Assembly: GCA_037903475.1 (NCBI GenBank)
Contig: JBAJFG010000188.1
Location: 1,749,501-1,813,500 of the forward strand
Length of the DNA: 64,000 bases
Direction: 5' to 3'
From: Ancylostoma caninum
Lineage: Eukaryota > Nematoda > Chromadorea > Rhabditida > Ancylostomatidae
Numbering within the stretch: position 1 is the stretch's first letter; each line of letters starts with the position of its first letter. The translations under genes and the position numbers were made by a program. The notes below the pieces were generated by a model. It searched no databases and was not told where the DNA came from. It saw only the letters and a program-made list of their open reading frames with translations. Positions 43,590-57,229 of the stretch are shown here, in pieces.

Positions 43590-44375
43590 ACATATCCTAG
43601 GCCTTCTGGTCATGTTGATCAGCAGACTCAAAAGTGACAAAAGCCCCATTTTTGAAGCGGTCGAAATGGCTACATTTTTGGAGCCAGGAGGCGGATCGCT
43701 CCAAAAATCCGATTGCTGTGCTGGCTGACTGCCACGGCTGCCGCGGTGGCCAACGAGTCTTGGCGTGTTCAATCGATAAGATCAACGGCTTCACACGTCA
43801 ACTCGGGTTAGCAATCTGTTACAGACTCCGTCCAGGAAGACGGGTTTAAAAACTATTTCGAGACAATTTACCTGTACCGCTGGATTCAGCGTGTGGAGGA
43901 GATGTGAAATCTGCCATTATCTCAACCACGAATATGAGGTGGACCTTTGCCTTTAAAGGCAGTGTGTCACTTCGTTTCGGTGGGCGGAAAATACCAATAG
44001 ACGCTAGACCTTCTCGTCACGCTAATTCCAAAGATGTACGCCAAAGCTCACAAAAATGACGAGAACCCCGTTTTCGGAGGGTCCGAAAGAGCAGTTCACG
44101 GACCACTTGGGCGGAGCGGTCCGTATATGTGCTGGCTGCCCGCCACGTCTGCAGCGTTGGCCAACATGTCTAGACGTGTCCGATCGATGAGATCAACGGC
44201 TTCACGCGTCCAATCGGCTCGACAAACCGTTACAAATCCCGTTCCGAAAAACGTTTAAAAGTAGGGTTTAAAGACCTTGTAACAATTTAGGTATACCGTT
44301 GGATTCAACGTGTCGAGGAGACTCAGAATCTGCTAGAAGCTCAGACAAGAAAACGAGGTGACACACTGCCTTTAA
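43590..44375 (+). repeat. Direct duplication of about 400 bp (two diverged copies)
   Basis: Copy 1 (43590-43955) and copy 2 (44005-44375) share ordered blocks: GTGCTGGCTG with CGCCACG/TGCCACG, GTTGGCCAAC, GATCAACGGCTTCAC, CGTTACAAATCC/TGTTACAGACTCC, GGATTCAACGTGT and the AAAGGCAGTGTGTCAC terminus. No frame is conserved between the copies, so this looks like repeat rather than gene duplication. Confidence 0.7.
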
Positions 44376-44539
44376 CTTTTCGTCCACTTTTCCCATTTGT
44401 CTAGCAGGATAACTCGTATGCTTCAATATCAAATTCGATTCCATAATATTGTTTTTGACCGTTACCTCAAATATCAACTGAGCGACAAGAGAAAACGTGA
44501 ACTTGTATAGATAGATATGTCCTTCCATCCCTAGATTTT

Positions 44540-45125
44540 CCTAAACAAAATCTTCGCACTATGTAGGTTGTGTCAGGAATTTGATGATGCTATAATATTG
44601 TGATCCACTGCAGCCTTCTCCAACCTGGTCAGGCATTGACTGCAGAGTCCTGATATTGTAATTTCTAGCTGATGTCCGCATATCTGCTATAGATGTGGTC
44701 GCCAATGGTGAGCAAATGCTTGTTTTCCCCTGCTCTAGAGTAACGCTAAGCCTCACATTCCAAAACTCGTCCGACAAAATCTGATGCAGTAAGGCATCAA
44801 GGCTCTCACTCATTGACGTTATTCCTCAGACCATTACCCTACCATATCTCGTTTTTCGAAGCTCCAGATACAATCATGCGACAGCAGCAGATTGTTGATC
44901 TGAAGCATGTTGAAACGCCCTTCCAAAATTTTACGAGTTCTTGCGATCTCAATTCTTGTTGTAGAGGCGTATAATCCACCCTGGATTATCGAGGGGGATC
45001 TGCCGAATTGAACGGTTGCTACAATGATGAAAATAATGGTATTTGAGCCGAGTTACAACACTTTGAAATGAGGGATCCATTTCGGCAAATAATTTCGCAA
45101 CAACCTAATATAATTGCATCGGAAA
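44540..45125 (+). repeat. Dispersed repeat family R3, copy 2
   Basis: Shares with 18310-19215 and 60175-60925 the blocks TTGTGTCAGGAATTTG, CCTTCTCCAACCTGGTCAGG, TTGACTGCAGAGTCCTG, GATCTGAAGCATGTTGAAACG and the final GTTACAACACTTTGAAATG / TTTCGCAACAACCTAATA. The 5' third seen in the other copies is missing. Confidence 0.7.
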
Positions 45126-45167
45126 ATAGGTTTACATGTAGGTGTGAGACGAAGAATTTGAGAGCAA

Positions 45168-45385
45168 AGCTAGGATCACCAGGAGACTGGAAGTCTGACG
45201 TTGCCGGACGGCAAGACCGGTGGAATATACACATTTCATAAGGAGGACTTCGTATTTGAGCTCAGCTAGTGATTCATTCTGCTTTTTTGTTAGGAATCGA
45301 AAAATTTAGCAAGTGTGAAGCTTTTGTGCATACCTCAAGTGGCTGCCCCATCTCACTTTCTAGTGCTCCAAAGAGGCACTAATCA
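45168..45385 (+). repeat. Dispersed repeat shared with 5160-5400
   Basis: GGATCACCAGGAGACTGG, a stem-loop fragment GTCTGACGTTGCCGGACGG, TGGAATATACACATTTC, AGGAGGACTTCGTATTTG and CATACCTCAAGTGGCTGCCCC match 5160-5400 in order. Confidence 0.6.
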
Positions 45386-45732
45386 ACAGTAAGAATAGCA
45401 ACAAGACTCGCCAGCTACCACCCATTGCCATAGACGTCGATGTCAGTGCTGACATTTCGGTGTGGGCCGGCTCAAGCTTATCCAGGCTGTGTCGCTTCCA
45501 CATGCGCGCTGCCATCAGCGTGGCGAGACCCCCGGACGTCAAGCATATGGGAGACATCATATCTTTTCGTGGATTTCTCGCGCGTTTCTCGCTATTCCTT
45601 CATTAGATATGAGTTCTACATTCCTCAAACACTATGACAAAATCATTAAAACAACGGTTTCTTTAAGTGTGTCCTAAGGGTCATGAAAGCTCATGAACAT
45701 CTAGTTCTTGCTGATTTCATCTATGTTCTAAC

Positions 45733-45818
45733 CTGTGCCAGAATTGAGTAGAGACTCAGTGCGAGCTGCAATTTTTTCATGAGAAGGATGAGGATTTGAT
45801 GTAGGATCTGGCATGTCA
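45733..45818 (-). CDS. ABCA-type transporter, start of TMD2 (pre-TM7)
   Basis: Encodes TCQILHQILILLMKKLQLAL, then SLYSILAQ, the QFxALLxKRxLxxxR...xxQ segment that leads into TM7 in ABCA proteins, completed at 35767. The acceptor is perfect (CCTTTCAG) and the donor is CAG|GTTAGA. It supplies two bases to a codon split with 45883 (giving Val) and ends in phase 0. The upstream intron is 64 nt, the downstream one about 10 kb. Confidence 0.86.
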
Positions 45819-45882
45819 CTGAAAGGAAAGTTGGTGGAGAGCATTCGTTGATAAAGGAAAAAATAACGTCTTCTGCTCCAAC

Positions 45883-46053
45883 CTCTATCATCGTGTTCCA
45901 CCCACACCCCAGTGTCGAGCTCATCTACTTCACGGCATCGTATTTCTATTCTGAATAAAATAATACTTGTCACTGTGAATTCATAAATATCCCTCTTCCT
46001 TGTAGGATTGAACACAGTTGCGCTAAATTCTACTATTGGGCGCACATACACGG
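45883..46053 (-). CDS. ABCA-type transporter, linker exon before TMD2
   Basis: Encodes VYVRPIVEFSATVFNPTRKR, then DIYEFTVTSIILFRIEIRC and REVDELDTGVWVEHDDR. Acceptor GCTGCAACAG, donor AGAG|GTTGGA. The phases fit both the exon ending at 49184 and the one beginning at 45818. It lies in the poorly conserved stretch between regulatory domain 1 and TM7; the assignment rests on strand, splice signals, phase and position, not on a diagnostic motif. Confidence 0.72.
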
Positions 46054-46357
46054 CTGTTGCAGCGAATTACTCACTCAAAATAAGATTTAGAATAACACCT
46101 CTGTGAATCGGAATGAGGCGATACAAACGAGGAACCATCATGTCAGTGAAAGTTGACAATTTGGACTTGGAACGCGATAGTTCCGTTTGAAAGCCGTTTT
46201 CGTCAATGTTGTTTAGCGAAAAGGAAGACTACTTCGACCCTCATCATATCTTAAATTTCGGCCGAACAGCTCAATCCCAAGTCAAGTTATGATGAAACGT
46301 TCCGTCTTCAACATGCCACTGATCATATCTTTTTGACCGCGACTGTGTGCTTTGTAA

Positions 46358-46613
46358 AGGGTAATTTATACTAGCTGCGTGCGTCAGTAGCGCATCAGTC
46401 GCACGCATCCATTTACAAGGGATTTTCCATGAAGACAGGTCAACACGGCATGTAGATTCTCAATGAAAAGAACGCGCGGCCGCCGTCAGGCCGTAAACGC
46501 GTGCATCTGAGCTGCGACTGCGATGCGACTGCTATGCGACTGGGCCCTATTCTTCATCATATAGACGCATGCGCGTCAGTCGCACGCAACCAGTAAAAAT
46601 TGCCCTTAAGCCT
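46358..46613. mobile_element. Palindromic MITE, copy 3
   Basis: AGGGTAATTTATACTAGCTG at the left and AACCAGTAAAAATTGCCCTT at the right. Internal order is reversed relative to copy 2 (GACAGGTCAACACGGCATG, then CGCGCGGCCGCCGTC). The next element (46616) begins immediately after it. Confidence 0.88.
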
Positions 46614-46615
46614 TA

Positions 46616-48850
<2,235 letters not shown>

Positions 48851-49183
48851 ATCTACAAAACACTACGGGATCTCCCATCATAGATGCAGGATATAGATGT
48901 TGAGACCCGAATAGCAGGACCTCGACAAGCGATTTTTATCTTCATCTCTACAGCGGAGAAGAATACTCATTTTGGAGGCAGTTCATTATTCTACGAATCA
49001 TAATTAGCACATATATATTGGGGATGAGCGAATCGTTGAATCAATGAAACACAGTGGTGAAATCGCCCTCAAACAAATGAAAATAGTGTGCATTATAGTG
49101 GTGTGTTGTACTACGATTTCCATATATGTTTGCAAAATTTTGACCACCGCTAAAAGCGAAGCTAACAATAAGCTTAGAGATAC

Positions 49184-49326
49184 CCTTTCTATCCTCCGAA
49201 ATTTCTAGAGATCCAGTCTCCATAGTAGAAGGCTTCCACTGCCTCCCGCAGAAAATTCGAGTCTCTTCGCGAATAGATGGAGAAATGGAGCGCGCCAGAG
49301 GCCACGTCTCACTTGGATTTGTGTTT
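49184..49326 (-). CDS. ABCA-type transporter, linker exon (tentative)
   Basis: Encodes NTNPSETWPLARSISPSIRE, then ETRIFCGRQWKPSTMETGSL and EISEDRK. The donor AAGG|GTATCT leaves one base, exactly what the exon at 46053 needs. Acceptor TTCCTTAG (an alternative TCTGAG 12 bases upstream keeps the frame). Hydrophilic linker, no diagnostic motif. The exon feeding it two bases is not identified. Confidence 0.6.
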
Positions 49327-49695
49327 CTAAGGAAGAGACTCAGAATCAAAGAAAAATTCTTGTGCTCTTGACTAGGTTATAGATAAAAAGTAAGTTTCGA
49401 TGCAGTTCGAAGCATGATGAAGATTGTATTCGGAAATAGACACTTAAAGATGAACAACGGACTGCATATTACCGAAAAGGGATAGTAGATGAACAACAAA
49501 CAATGAAGCTAGCTTGAGATTTGCTCCCAAAAATTATTAATCACCAGAGTAAATCACAAGCATTGTCGAGCATTGTTTTTTTAAACGCCACAAGTGTATA
49601 GCTTGAATAAGACAGCCCAAATGATCCACGTATGTCTCGTCAAAAATTAAGAGTGAACGATGTCTTGCATCGCTGCTAGAAAAGAATTATTACAC

Positions 49696-49814
49696 CTCGA
49701 GTAGTTGTCATTCTGCAGGTGGAGTCATTTCTATGGTGACTATCTATTCCGTTGGCAGAGTGGTAATCTCGCAATAGAATGAGTGTGAAAGTTAAGACAG
49801 CCAGTGCTGAGAAA
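49696..49814 (-). CDS. Possible additional linker exon
   Basis: An open segment encoding FSALAVLTFTLILLRDYHSA, then NGIDSHHRNDSTCRMTTTR, with acceptor TTCCAACAG and donor CGAG|GTGTAA. Its phases do not fit the exon at 49326, and a membrane-like stretch is not expected here, so it may be chance or belong to an alternative transcript. Confidence 0.25.
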
Positions 49815-49819
49815 CTGTT

Positions 49820-51474
49820 GGAATATGAAGCGGAGGAAATGCGCGATGACGGAAAGGCAGCGCAGAAAAATGCTTCAACATTATTCCTCATTCTTTTTCA
49901 CGACCCAGTCAACATTCTCTGAAGACTATTTCATAAAATAAATGACAGAATTGGAATATGACAAACTTGTTGTACACATCCACCATTGAACACAGTCTAA
50001 TGTAGAAGTCGGATATACCGAGAACTTCCCTCTCTCTGTGTAGTTCTTGAAGGAGTTGTTTATGCCTAAGTACGATAAAATATGTAGATATAGAAAGATG
50101 TCTGTTACGACGTTATAAGATAGACGCTCACTCTTCATGTGCTTTGCTTGACAAACCAAATATAATTTGATTCCCACATGCTTGTATGATTTCTGCGTTA
50201 GGCATCACCTTTCGCACTTGCTGAAAACTACTGCATGAATCCATTGTGAATGAGTAGAACCTGTCAAATAAAGTAATCAAACGAACGAATGAAAGATCGT
50301 CTCAACATCTACAGTTCGTCTGATTCAGTCCGTTCTCTGCTGTGTGTGTTTGTGTGTGTTGTGTTTGTTTGCGTGTGTCTTCACGCACACGAGAAGCAGT
50401 CACTGTGATCAAAAACTAACTCCACCATCGTGTTTAGCTCACCGAGTTGCGTACGAAGAAGATGCAAATTCTGTTTTTTGCCCTGATTTGCGATTTTTTA
50501 TTTGAGTTGTGCGGTGGTTCAAATTGTGCTGAGAATGTCATTATACGGATTCACAACTATGAGAGTGATGCGTGGTGCCACGTAATGGTGGAAATATTGC
50601 TGGAATATCAGGCGAGCGGAGCGATCCTAGAAGAAGCCTGGGCATCCGGCGTTAGAGGGACAGTCAGGCGGGGCAGTGCAACTCAAGATAAAATGTGGTT
50701 CGATAGAATTTACCAGATAAATTTGTGTAGTTGCCCACCTAAGCACTGCACTCCGACCGGCACCGACACAGCCGCAACGCGTACGTAGCTGCGCTCAAGC
50801 AAAGCTCAAACAAAGTGATAGGCACATAGGCGAGAAAAAAATGGGAAGGTCTGTCGCAATCGCCACACAGCGCAGAGGTCGCAGTATTAAGCTGTCACTT
50901 GCTTCCATCAACGAAGCTTTTCTTGTTGGAGGAACAGGCTGAAAATTACGTATTCCCTAAATTGAAAGAGCAGTCTTTTTAATTAAGTACGCAACTTTGT
51001 GGCAGATCACTCGATCCTTGCGTGCGGAATAGAGGAAAGCCAATATACTAATAGAGGAATGGAGGAAAGCCGATATACTAATAGAGTATATGATTTGGAT
51101 TTAGCGTTGTTTCATCATTCCAGATCAATTTTTATTTTCCGCAAAATCGCACATTAGGGATTCACCTCCCCAAGAGAATGATCAAATAAGCACTCATGTA
51201 ACTTTAATGGCTACATTGTTACAATTAGGTTCGCGACTATGATGCAGGTTATGAAAAAGTCGACTTCTCTCCATGTTCTAATAATGCTGATGTTTTCATC
51301 TGTGCATCTTTTGCAGCATTATTGGAACAAGTGAGCTTGCTTCCAAACAGGGATGAGCGCAAGTCAGAATAAAAATTCGGAACTGGGAAGTCGAAAGTCG
51401 GAAGCCCCAAGAATGACCAGAACCTCGGAGGTGCAGGAAGTCGGAATTCGGAAGTAAGGAGAGTCCAGTGCGTG
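49820..51474. other. Intron with GT-rich patch and module copy
   Basis: Contains an imperfect GT tract (50341-50378) and a stem-loop module copy at 50608-50682 (GGCGAGCGGAGCGATCC, GGGCATCCGGCGTTAGAGG). A short direct repeat (GAGGAAAGCCxATATACTAATAGAG) is at 51050-51090. Nothing coding was accepted. Confidence 0.45.
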
Positions 51475-51476
51475 TA

Positions 51477-52019
51477 CAGGGGGGGGCCATAAGTTATTGT
51501 ACAACGTTTGCTGGCCCATTTCTCCGCAGTAGTAAAATATTTTTTGCCGCACTAGGCACTGTTTAATAGAGCTGGATTTGCTCTATCTTTTGATCACAAA
51601 AACCTCCTGGATACTTCCAAGATAACGAAAAAAGTTTATCGGAAACATTCATTGCAGACTTTCGGTGCCGCAAAATGCACTAACTCTGCCCGCAATTTCC
51701 GAGCAAAACAGCCACAAAAACAGTTTGATATTTTTAGAAAGATCATTCTTTGCTCTTTAAGATGCATCTAAGCAGTACACCCCACTTTAGAGATTTGGTG
51801 GATTTTTCGTAAAAAATTTCCACATCAACCCGCTTTTTTCAAAAACCTGTTCTAAGTCCAACTGCTCCAAAGCAAAACTCTCCCGGGAAACCGGGTTTTA
51901 ACTGTAAGATACTTTGATCCCTGCTCTATTCGGCAGCGAAAAGAGCAGGATAATCCATGTGTTGCTGGTGGAGAAATAAATGAGCAAACGTTGTACAATA
52001 ACTTATGGCCCCCCCCCTG
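51477..52019. mobile_element. mariner-like MITE with 35-bp TIRs and TA target site
   Basis: Ends CAGGGGGGGGCCATAAGTTA, TTGTACAACGTTTGC and the near-exact inverted copy GCAAACGTTGTACAATAACT, TATGGCCCCCCCCCTG, each flanked by TA. The 543-bp interior has no transposase frame. The CAGGG...CCATAAGTT start is similar to the TIRs at 31004 and 35567, suggesting related transposase recognition. Confidence 0.92.
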
Positions 52020-52761
52020 TATGTGCACATGCATAAAGTGAGAGCGCTTAGGGTTGGTGTGAACCATGTATTGATAACTAGCGCTCATTTTATAATTCTA
52101 ATTACTTTCATAAATAGTGGTATCGATTCAAAATTAGAGAATATATGAAAGATAAAGGACCGCTCAGCAAAAATTTATTGATTGAGCAGGGCTGTGGCAA
52201 ATTTGTCAAATAATAAAAATTCATACATTTGAAATGAAAGCTCTTTAGAGTGAATACATCATATTTTAAACAGAAAAATGTTCTGTGGAGAAAATATTAG
52301 AATTAAGATTAGTATATTAGTGAAAGTACTATTGCCCTGTTTCCACATCAGACCTCCATTACAAGAGTGTCCTTTAGGAATTCATCTTGATCAGTTTTTG
52401 GTATCTTTTCAGCGGTACTCTGTGCTGCTCTTCTACTTTGAAAGAACTGAGGGTTGTCTGATTTTGGTTTCACCCCATGCTGTTTAGTTAGTTAACATTA
52501 TGCAAGAAATGAATGGTGACAAATAACTTTAAATTTTTCATCGATTCTTCCAGAAAGTGCTACATCTCAGACAAAGTATCGCACACATGCGTAGGACTAC
52601 TGCAGGACACCCGGAGGGTTTGGTCAGGAAACCCGGTCTGTTACAGACCGCAGTTCCCGATTTAGTTCTCCGCAAGTCCCGATACCCTCCTCCGCATGTC
52701 CCGAAATGAGGGTTTTTGAACGAAACTTATCACCCCCACTACCGCTCGAGTATTTCTCAGA

Positions 52762-53030
52762 ACCCCAAAAACAAGTTTCTGATCGCATCTGAAACTAGCT
52801 TCCTCAAAAGCTTGTCGACAAGTTGTTTTCACACTTCCTTGCCGACAAGTTGTTCGCCCAAAAAGCTTGTCGACAACTTGTTTTCACTGCTTCATTGTTG
52901 AAAATAAGTTGTCGACAAGCTTTTCGGGCGAACAACTTTTCGGCAAGGAAGTGTGAAAACAACTTGTCAACAAGCTTTTGGAAAAGCAAGTTTCGGATGC
53001 GATCAGAAACTTGTTTTTGGGGTTCTGAGT
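52762..53030. mobile_element. Large near-perfect palindrome (foldback element)
   Basis: CAGAACCCCAAAAACAAGTT, TCTGATCGCATCTGAAAC at the left mirrors GTTTCGGATGCGATCAGAAAC, TTGTTTTTGGGGTTCTG at the right. The arms pair through AAGCTTGTCGACAAGTTG and TTCACACTTCCTTGCCG to a centre at about 52890. GTCGACAAGTT motifs also repeat within each arm. Broken relatives lie at 20630-20830 and 21840-22020. Confidence 0.9.
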
Positions 53031-53289
53031 TTCGAACCGGCCTACCTATCATTTACCATTGCTCTTCGATTGCTTCACAGTCCTCTGCTTTGCCTTTGCT
53101 CCATCCGTGCCCACAGCCGAGGGACTACTCGAAGCATCCACTAATGTTTTTATCATAGTGCATTCCCAAGAGGAGGGAATGTTACAGAGCCCTATCTGTT
53201 CCAGTCACGACCAAACGTTGAATACCTAACTCCTAAGGGCCTATGGAGATTTTAGCACTCCTTCCGCCAAGAACTATGGACAGCTTTAC

Positions 53290-53530
53290 CGTTCACACCG
53301 ATTTCATTGATTTTTGCTTAATTTTGGCCAGAAATCGTTGACGACATGTCTATTGGGTTGATTGATACGCTGTACACGTATATATCTACAGTTTCGTATA
53401 AAATTATCGGTTAAACCATTGATTTTATCGAGTTTTGGGTTTTTGATCGGGGGATATTGAGTACATGCCCACTGAGGTTTTCCGATGCGCCGAACGCAAA
53501 TATGACGAAAATTTTCGGCACAATATCTGC
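53290..53530 (-). repeat. Composite tandem-core element, fragment
   Basis: About two core units in reverse orientation (CATTGATTTTTGCTTAATTT, GACGACATGTCTATTGGGTTG, TTATCGAGTTTTGGG). Neither terminus was recognised. Confidence 0.55.
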
Positions 53531-55425
53531 TCATTGACTGTTTATTAACTTTTTTATTCAAACTAATTTCCAACTCTTGTTCAGGGGTGGTCATTGAGGA
53601 AATGTGCATTATGTGCGTGAAACGTCCACCCACTTTCTAATAGCATGTTCCCAGACAATGTAATGTCTCATGAAACCCATGGAAATCTACCTTGAGAAAT
53701 CACAGAGACGAGCAACTCCACGCTGGTTTCGTGGGCTCAGCACCGTTTTGCCATAGTTCTGTTCTTGAAGACTAGACAACAGTCTCAGTTCGAGTATTCT
53801 CTCAGTGGTGCGTACTTGTGGCAGGTTTCGCCTTTTACGTTAATATAGAGAAAATCTCTCTGATTGCAAAAGTGCGCAATTTCCGACGTTATAGGAAAGT
53901 ATTAGAAAGCTTCAGCTCTCGATTTCCTCGTACGACACTCGTTCCCTGGCCAGGCTGCAGTTCACATCCGTAATCTGATCAGACATAACCCATAGCCTGG
54001 TCTGGAAACAGCGAGGCTTGAAGTCCTTATAGGCAACATTTGAGGTTTGAGTCAGTTCTGGTGTTGACCCGTAATTTCTCCGAGCAACATGAGGAAGTAC
54101 TGATTCAGCAGTGGCCTCTTAAGAAATAGAATCACGCTTTTTGAGGTCTGTCATGTATACCACTGTCCACGCCAGTTTTGACTTTCTCACCATAAAAATC
54201 TCGAAAGTGATTTTTGAGTTGCTATTGCTGTTAGGGCACACACAGTTAAAAGCGCTATGTTCTGTGTCAGGAACCAAAATAGATGCAAAATAGATGCTTT
54301 TTTGAGTAGGAACTGCGCTAAAGTTGTAAAAGAGACACTTCAGATACTTAAACGATGAATGCCGCTTTTAGAGTGAATATGACAATAAGAAACGCAATGA
54401 ACATTGTTATAAGAGAAAGTTCCAGAGTGGATATGACTGTGAAAAGCGTATTATACGTTATGATAGGAGAAGTATAGAGTGCAGGGCTACAAATAGTGGA
54501 AAAATAGGAAGAACTCACTGCCCTGTGAGGTCAGGCATCGGGGAGTTCTCGGATTACCTGTCATGTTCCTCCGCACCTATCCGAGGCTTTTATCAAAGTT
54601 AGGGAATATGTCGCACCCCCGACTACATCCTCCGCGAGTCCTGATGGTTTTTCGGGCCTAGGTCGCACCCCTCGACTACCTCCTCCGCAAGTCCCGAAGC
54701 AGACGGTTACCGCATGACCAATAAACTTCCTTAAGAAATGAGGGCTATTGTCCGCATGCCCTGACATTTTTGTCTGAGATGTTGAGCAGATCCTCTCTTA
54801 CTTCTGACTGAGTTTTTGGCAATGTGATTCCGTGATGCATATAGTATAGTATTATAGTATTATAGTGATGTGTACATAGCATCGAACAACTAAAAGGCGG
54901 CCACCAGTTCAACATGAGTTCATTTCCAGGAACTTCAAAAAAACCCTATGACGAATGTTTACTTAAAGACTGTTGCTGTCCTTTATGGGATCCCATTTAA
55001 AGCAGCAAATCTTGCGTGGAGATAGTCCACGCCTCGGAAGCTTTACTTTTGGTTCATGACTGCCGTAGTGTACAGACAATGCCAGCTGGATCTTGAAAAA
55101 CTTCGCAAAATTAGCGGCAACCTTGAGTTAAAACGAGATTCACATCAATTCTTGACCAAGACTTCCAAAAATTTGCAGCTTTTTTCGCCATTTCTCGGAA
55201 GTTGAAAGGCCAAAAAACACCTGAATATCGGAAATTGCGGAAGTCGGAGGTCGGGATTTCGCTCAATTCCTCTGCTTCCAAAGCAGTTAGAATCGAAGAA
55301 ATGAAACTACCATTGGAGGCTCCTCTTAACACAAGCTAGTTGAAAGTTTTTGTTTTGACGAAATAAATGTTGGAAAAGATCTACAGCCACGCGTTTGCTG
55401 TAATACTATTGAGTGAACACCTCAC
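53531..55425. other. Intron, unassigned
   Basis: A CTCCGCAAGTCCCG motif occurs at 54684 and, diverged, at 54627 and 52666, hinting at another small repeat family. A TATAGTATTATAG run is at 54842-54866. No coding segment accepted. Confidence 0.35.
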
Positions 55426-55600
55426 CTTCTCTATATGTGAGACAGCTTTTTCAACAGTTGTTGAGGCGAATAGAACACTCAATATGTAATTGTATCCAAA
55501 TCTGAAATATAATTCGAATAGAAAAGTTTTGGCATGACCGTATTGTTGAGAAAGGAAACGAATAGAAAATGGAGCCGTTACTCGAATCACAACAGCTGCT
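55426..55600 (-). CDS. ABCA-type transporter, regulatory domain 1 exon
   Basis: Encodes TAPFSIRFLSQQYGHAKTFL, then FELYFRFGYNYILSVLFAST and TVEKAVSHIEK. The ending recalls the YGISxTTLEEVFLKV closure of ABCA regulatory domain 1 (here ASTTVEKAVSHIEK). Donor AAG|GTGAGG, phase 0. With acceptor CCGTAAAG it starts with one base, fitting the two bases left by the exon ending at 58124. Confidence 0.7.
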
Positions 55601-56454
55601 CTTTACGGTATTTATATTATTACGCTTCAATGCTGCAATGCTGTCCCACGTTGACGCAAACATTAGGACCTCCACACTGCATAGCAAGTTGTGCTGCTCT
55701 TGCTCACTACGCGTCCAAAACAGCGTCAAAATAGGAGATCTTCTAGGTAAGGCACTGCGCAAGCAAAGGCCGAGCTGCCAGAGGTCGTCACACTACCGGC
55801 GACTAATTGACGGGTAGTCTTGGACAACTGAGCACTCGATTTGGTACAGTAGCACCCACTTCATCTGGAGCACACCCAGCTAACCATAAGTGGAGGCCCA
55901 ATTCGGCCGCCCATTACCAGTACCGGCCAGCCTGCAACTCGGTGACGAGATCCAAACCAGCAATTCCAGCGTTTTTCTCTCGTCGTTTATTAGTATGTGA
56001 TGTATCTCATTCAGGTTAACAAAGGAAGTGCGTTTTCCTTTCTTGCTAATGTAGTAGTTCCATCCTGAATTAGGCATATACGTGACCTATAGAGCACCAC
56101 AACAGAAGAACGCTGGGATCGCTGCTTTAGATCTCGTCTGGACCCTTTGATCCTCTCGCATAGTTTAGCGCTACCTATACACTACATCAGCACAATGAAA
56201 TATCTTCCATGGGATTATTGCCATTTAGCAAATTCAGAGACAATTTGTATCACCATATTGACTAAACACTTCTAATGTAGGTTTCGTGTTGATTGGTTAG
56301 CCTGTCCTTGTGTGATTCTCTTGTAATCATCTTTCGTGCATAACATTTTATGTGCTGTTTCTGGTTGTTCTGTCCTTACCTGCACCTTTGAAAATGCTTT
56401 GAATTTAAATAATTTTAAGGAAACGTAATTCCAAGCAATGATGTATGTACGCAG

Positions 56455-56990
56455 ACAAATTGTCGGAAGGACCGCAGCAGAAAGAGGTCGCGTTCATGTG
56501 GTTAAGAAGCGAGAGACGCAGAGATAGAAATTTTCGGAAGGACCGCAGCAGAAAACTGGAAGGAACGCAGCAGAACGCAGGAGAGAGTGAGCCTTACCAT
56601 ACCCTTCTCATGTACGGAGCTCAGTTTTGTTGCGACCAACGAAAATTTAGTGGTTTCGAACTTCAGATGGGAAATTGGCTTCATGAGCATATCGGACCGT
56701 AAAGCCAGTGGCCCTCGACCCTCAGCGAGATTGTTATTTTTGCTTGCGAGTACCGCCGCGTGGTCGTCCCACGGGAGTGAACTGGTTGCGTAACGCAGAT
56801 CTGCGGAACTGGCACGCACACCTCGGAATCCACTCGGAAGGACAGCAGCAACTACTCGGAAGGATCGCGGCAGCTATTCGGAAGGATTGCAGCAGCTATT
56901 CGGAAGAAATACAGCAGGAAACCGGAAGAACCGCAGGTCATCTGTCGGTTGTTCCGGTTTTCTGCTGCGGTCCTCTCGAAAAATTGTCCG
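56455..56990. mobile_element. Foldback element with internal 22-bp tandem repeats
   Basis: Left end AAATTGTCGGAAGGACCGCA, GCAGAAA; right end is its inverse, TTTTCTGCTGCGGTCCTCTC, AAAAATTGTCCGA. Inside are repeats of CGGAAGGAxCGCAGCAGCTATT: about three near the left end and five at 56836-56935. Open frames across it are repeat-derived. Confidence 0.78.
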
Positions 56991-57229
56991 AGAATAAGCA
57001 TCTAATCGATCCTGTTGCTTTAGAAGGAGGCTCCATCAACTGGAAAACCATTAACACCACTGGTTAGACGTCATTACGCAAAGTGAGTTTTTCAAATTGT
57101 TTTCTAGTGGCACAACTAGGTGGTCGTCTTATAGGGACTAGATTCAAAATGCAAGAATGGATGGAAAGTGATCTTCTAAGCAGACGTCTCCGAAAAATCC
57201 TATGTAAGATTCTTAGCATGGGGTGGGCC

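Noticed and set aside
45360..45560. Minus-strand frame ending WRVLLLFLLLISASLEH as a possible TM7 continuation
   Set aside because: The phase-matched TM7 exon is at 35689-35767; this one has no acceptor and overlaps a dispersed repeat.
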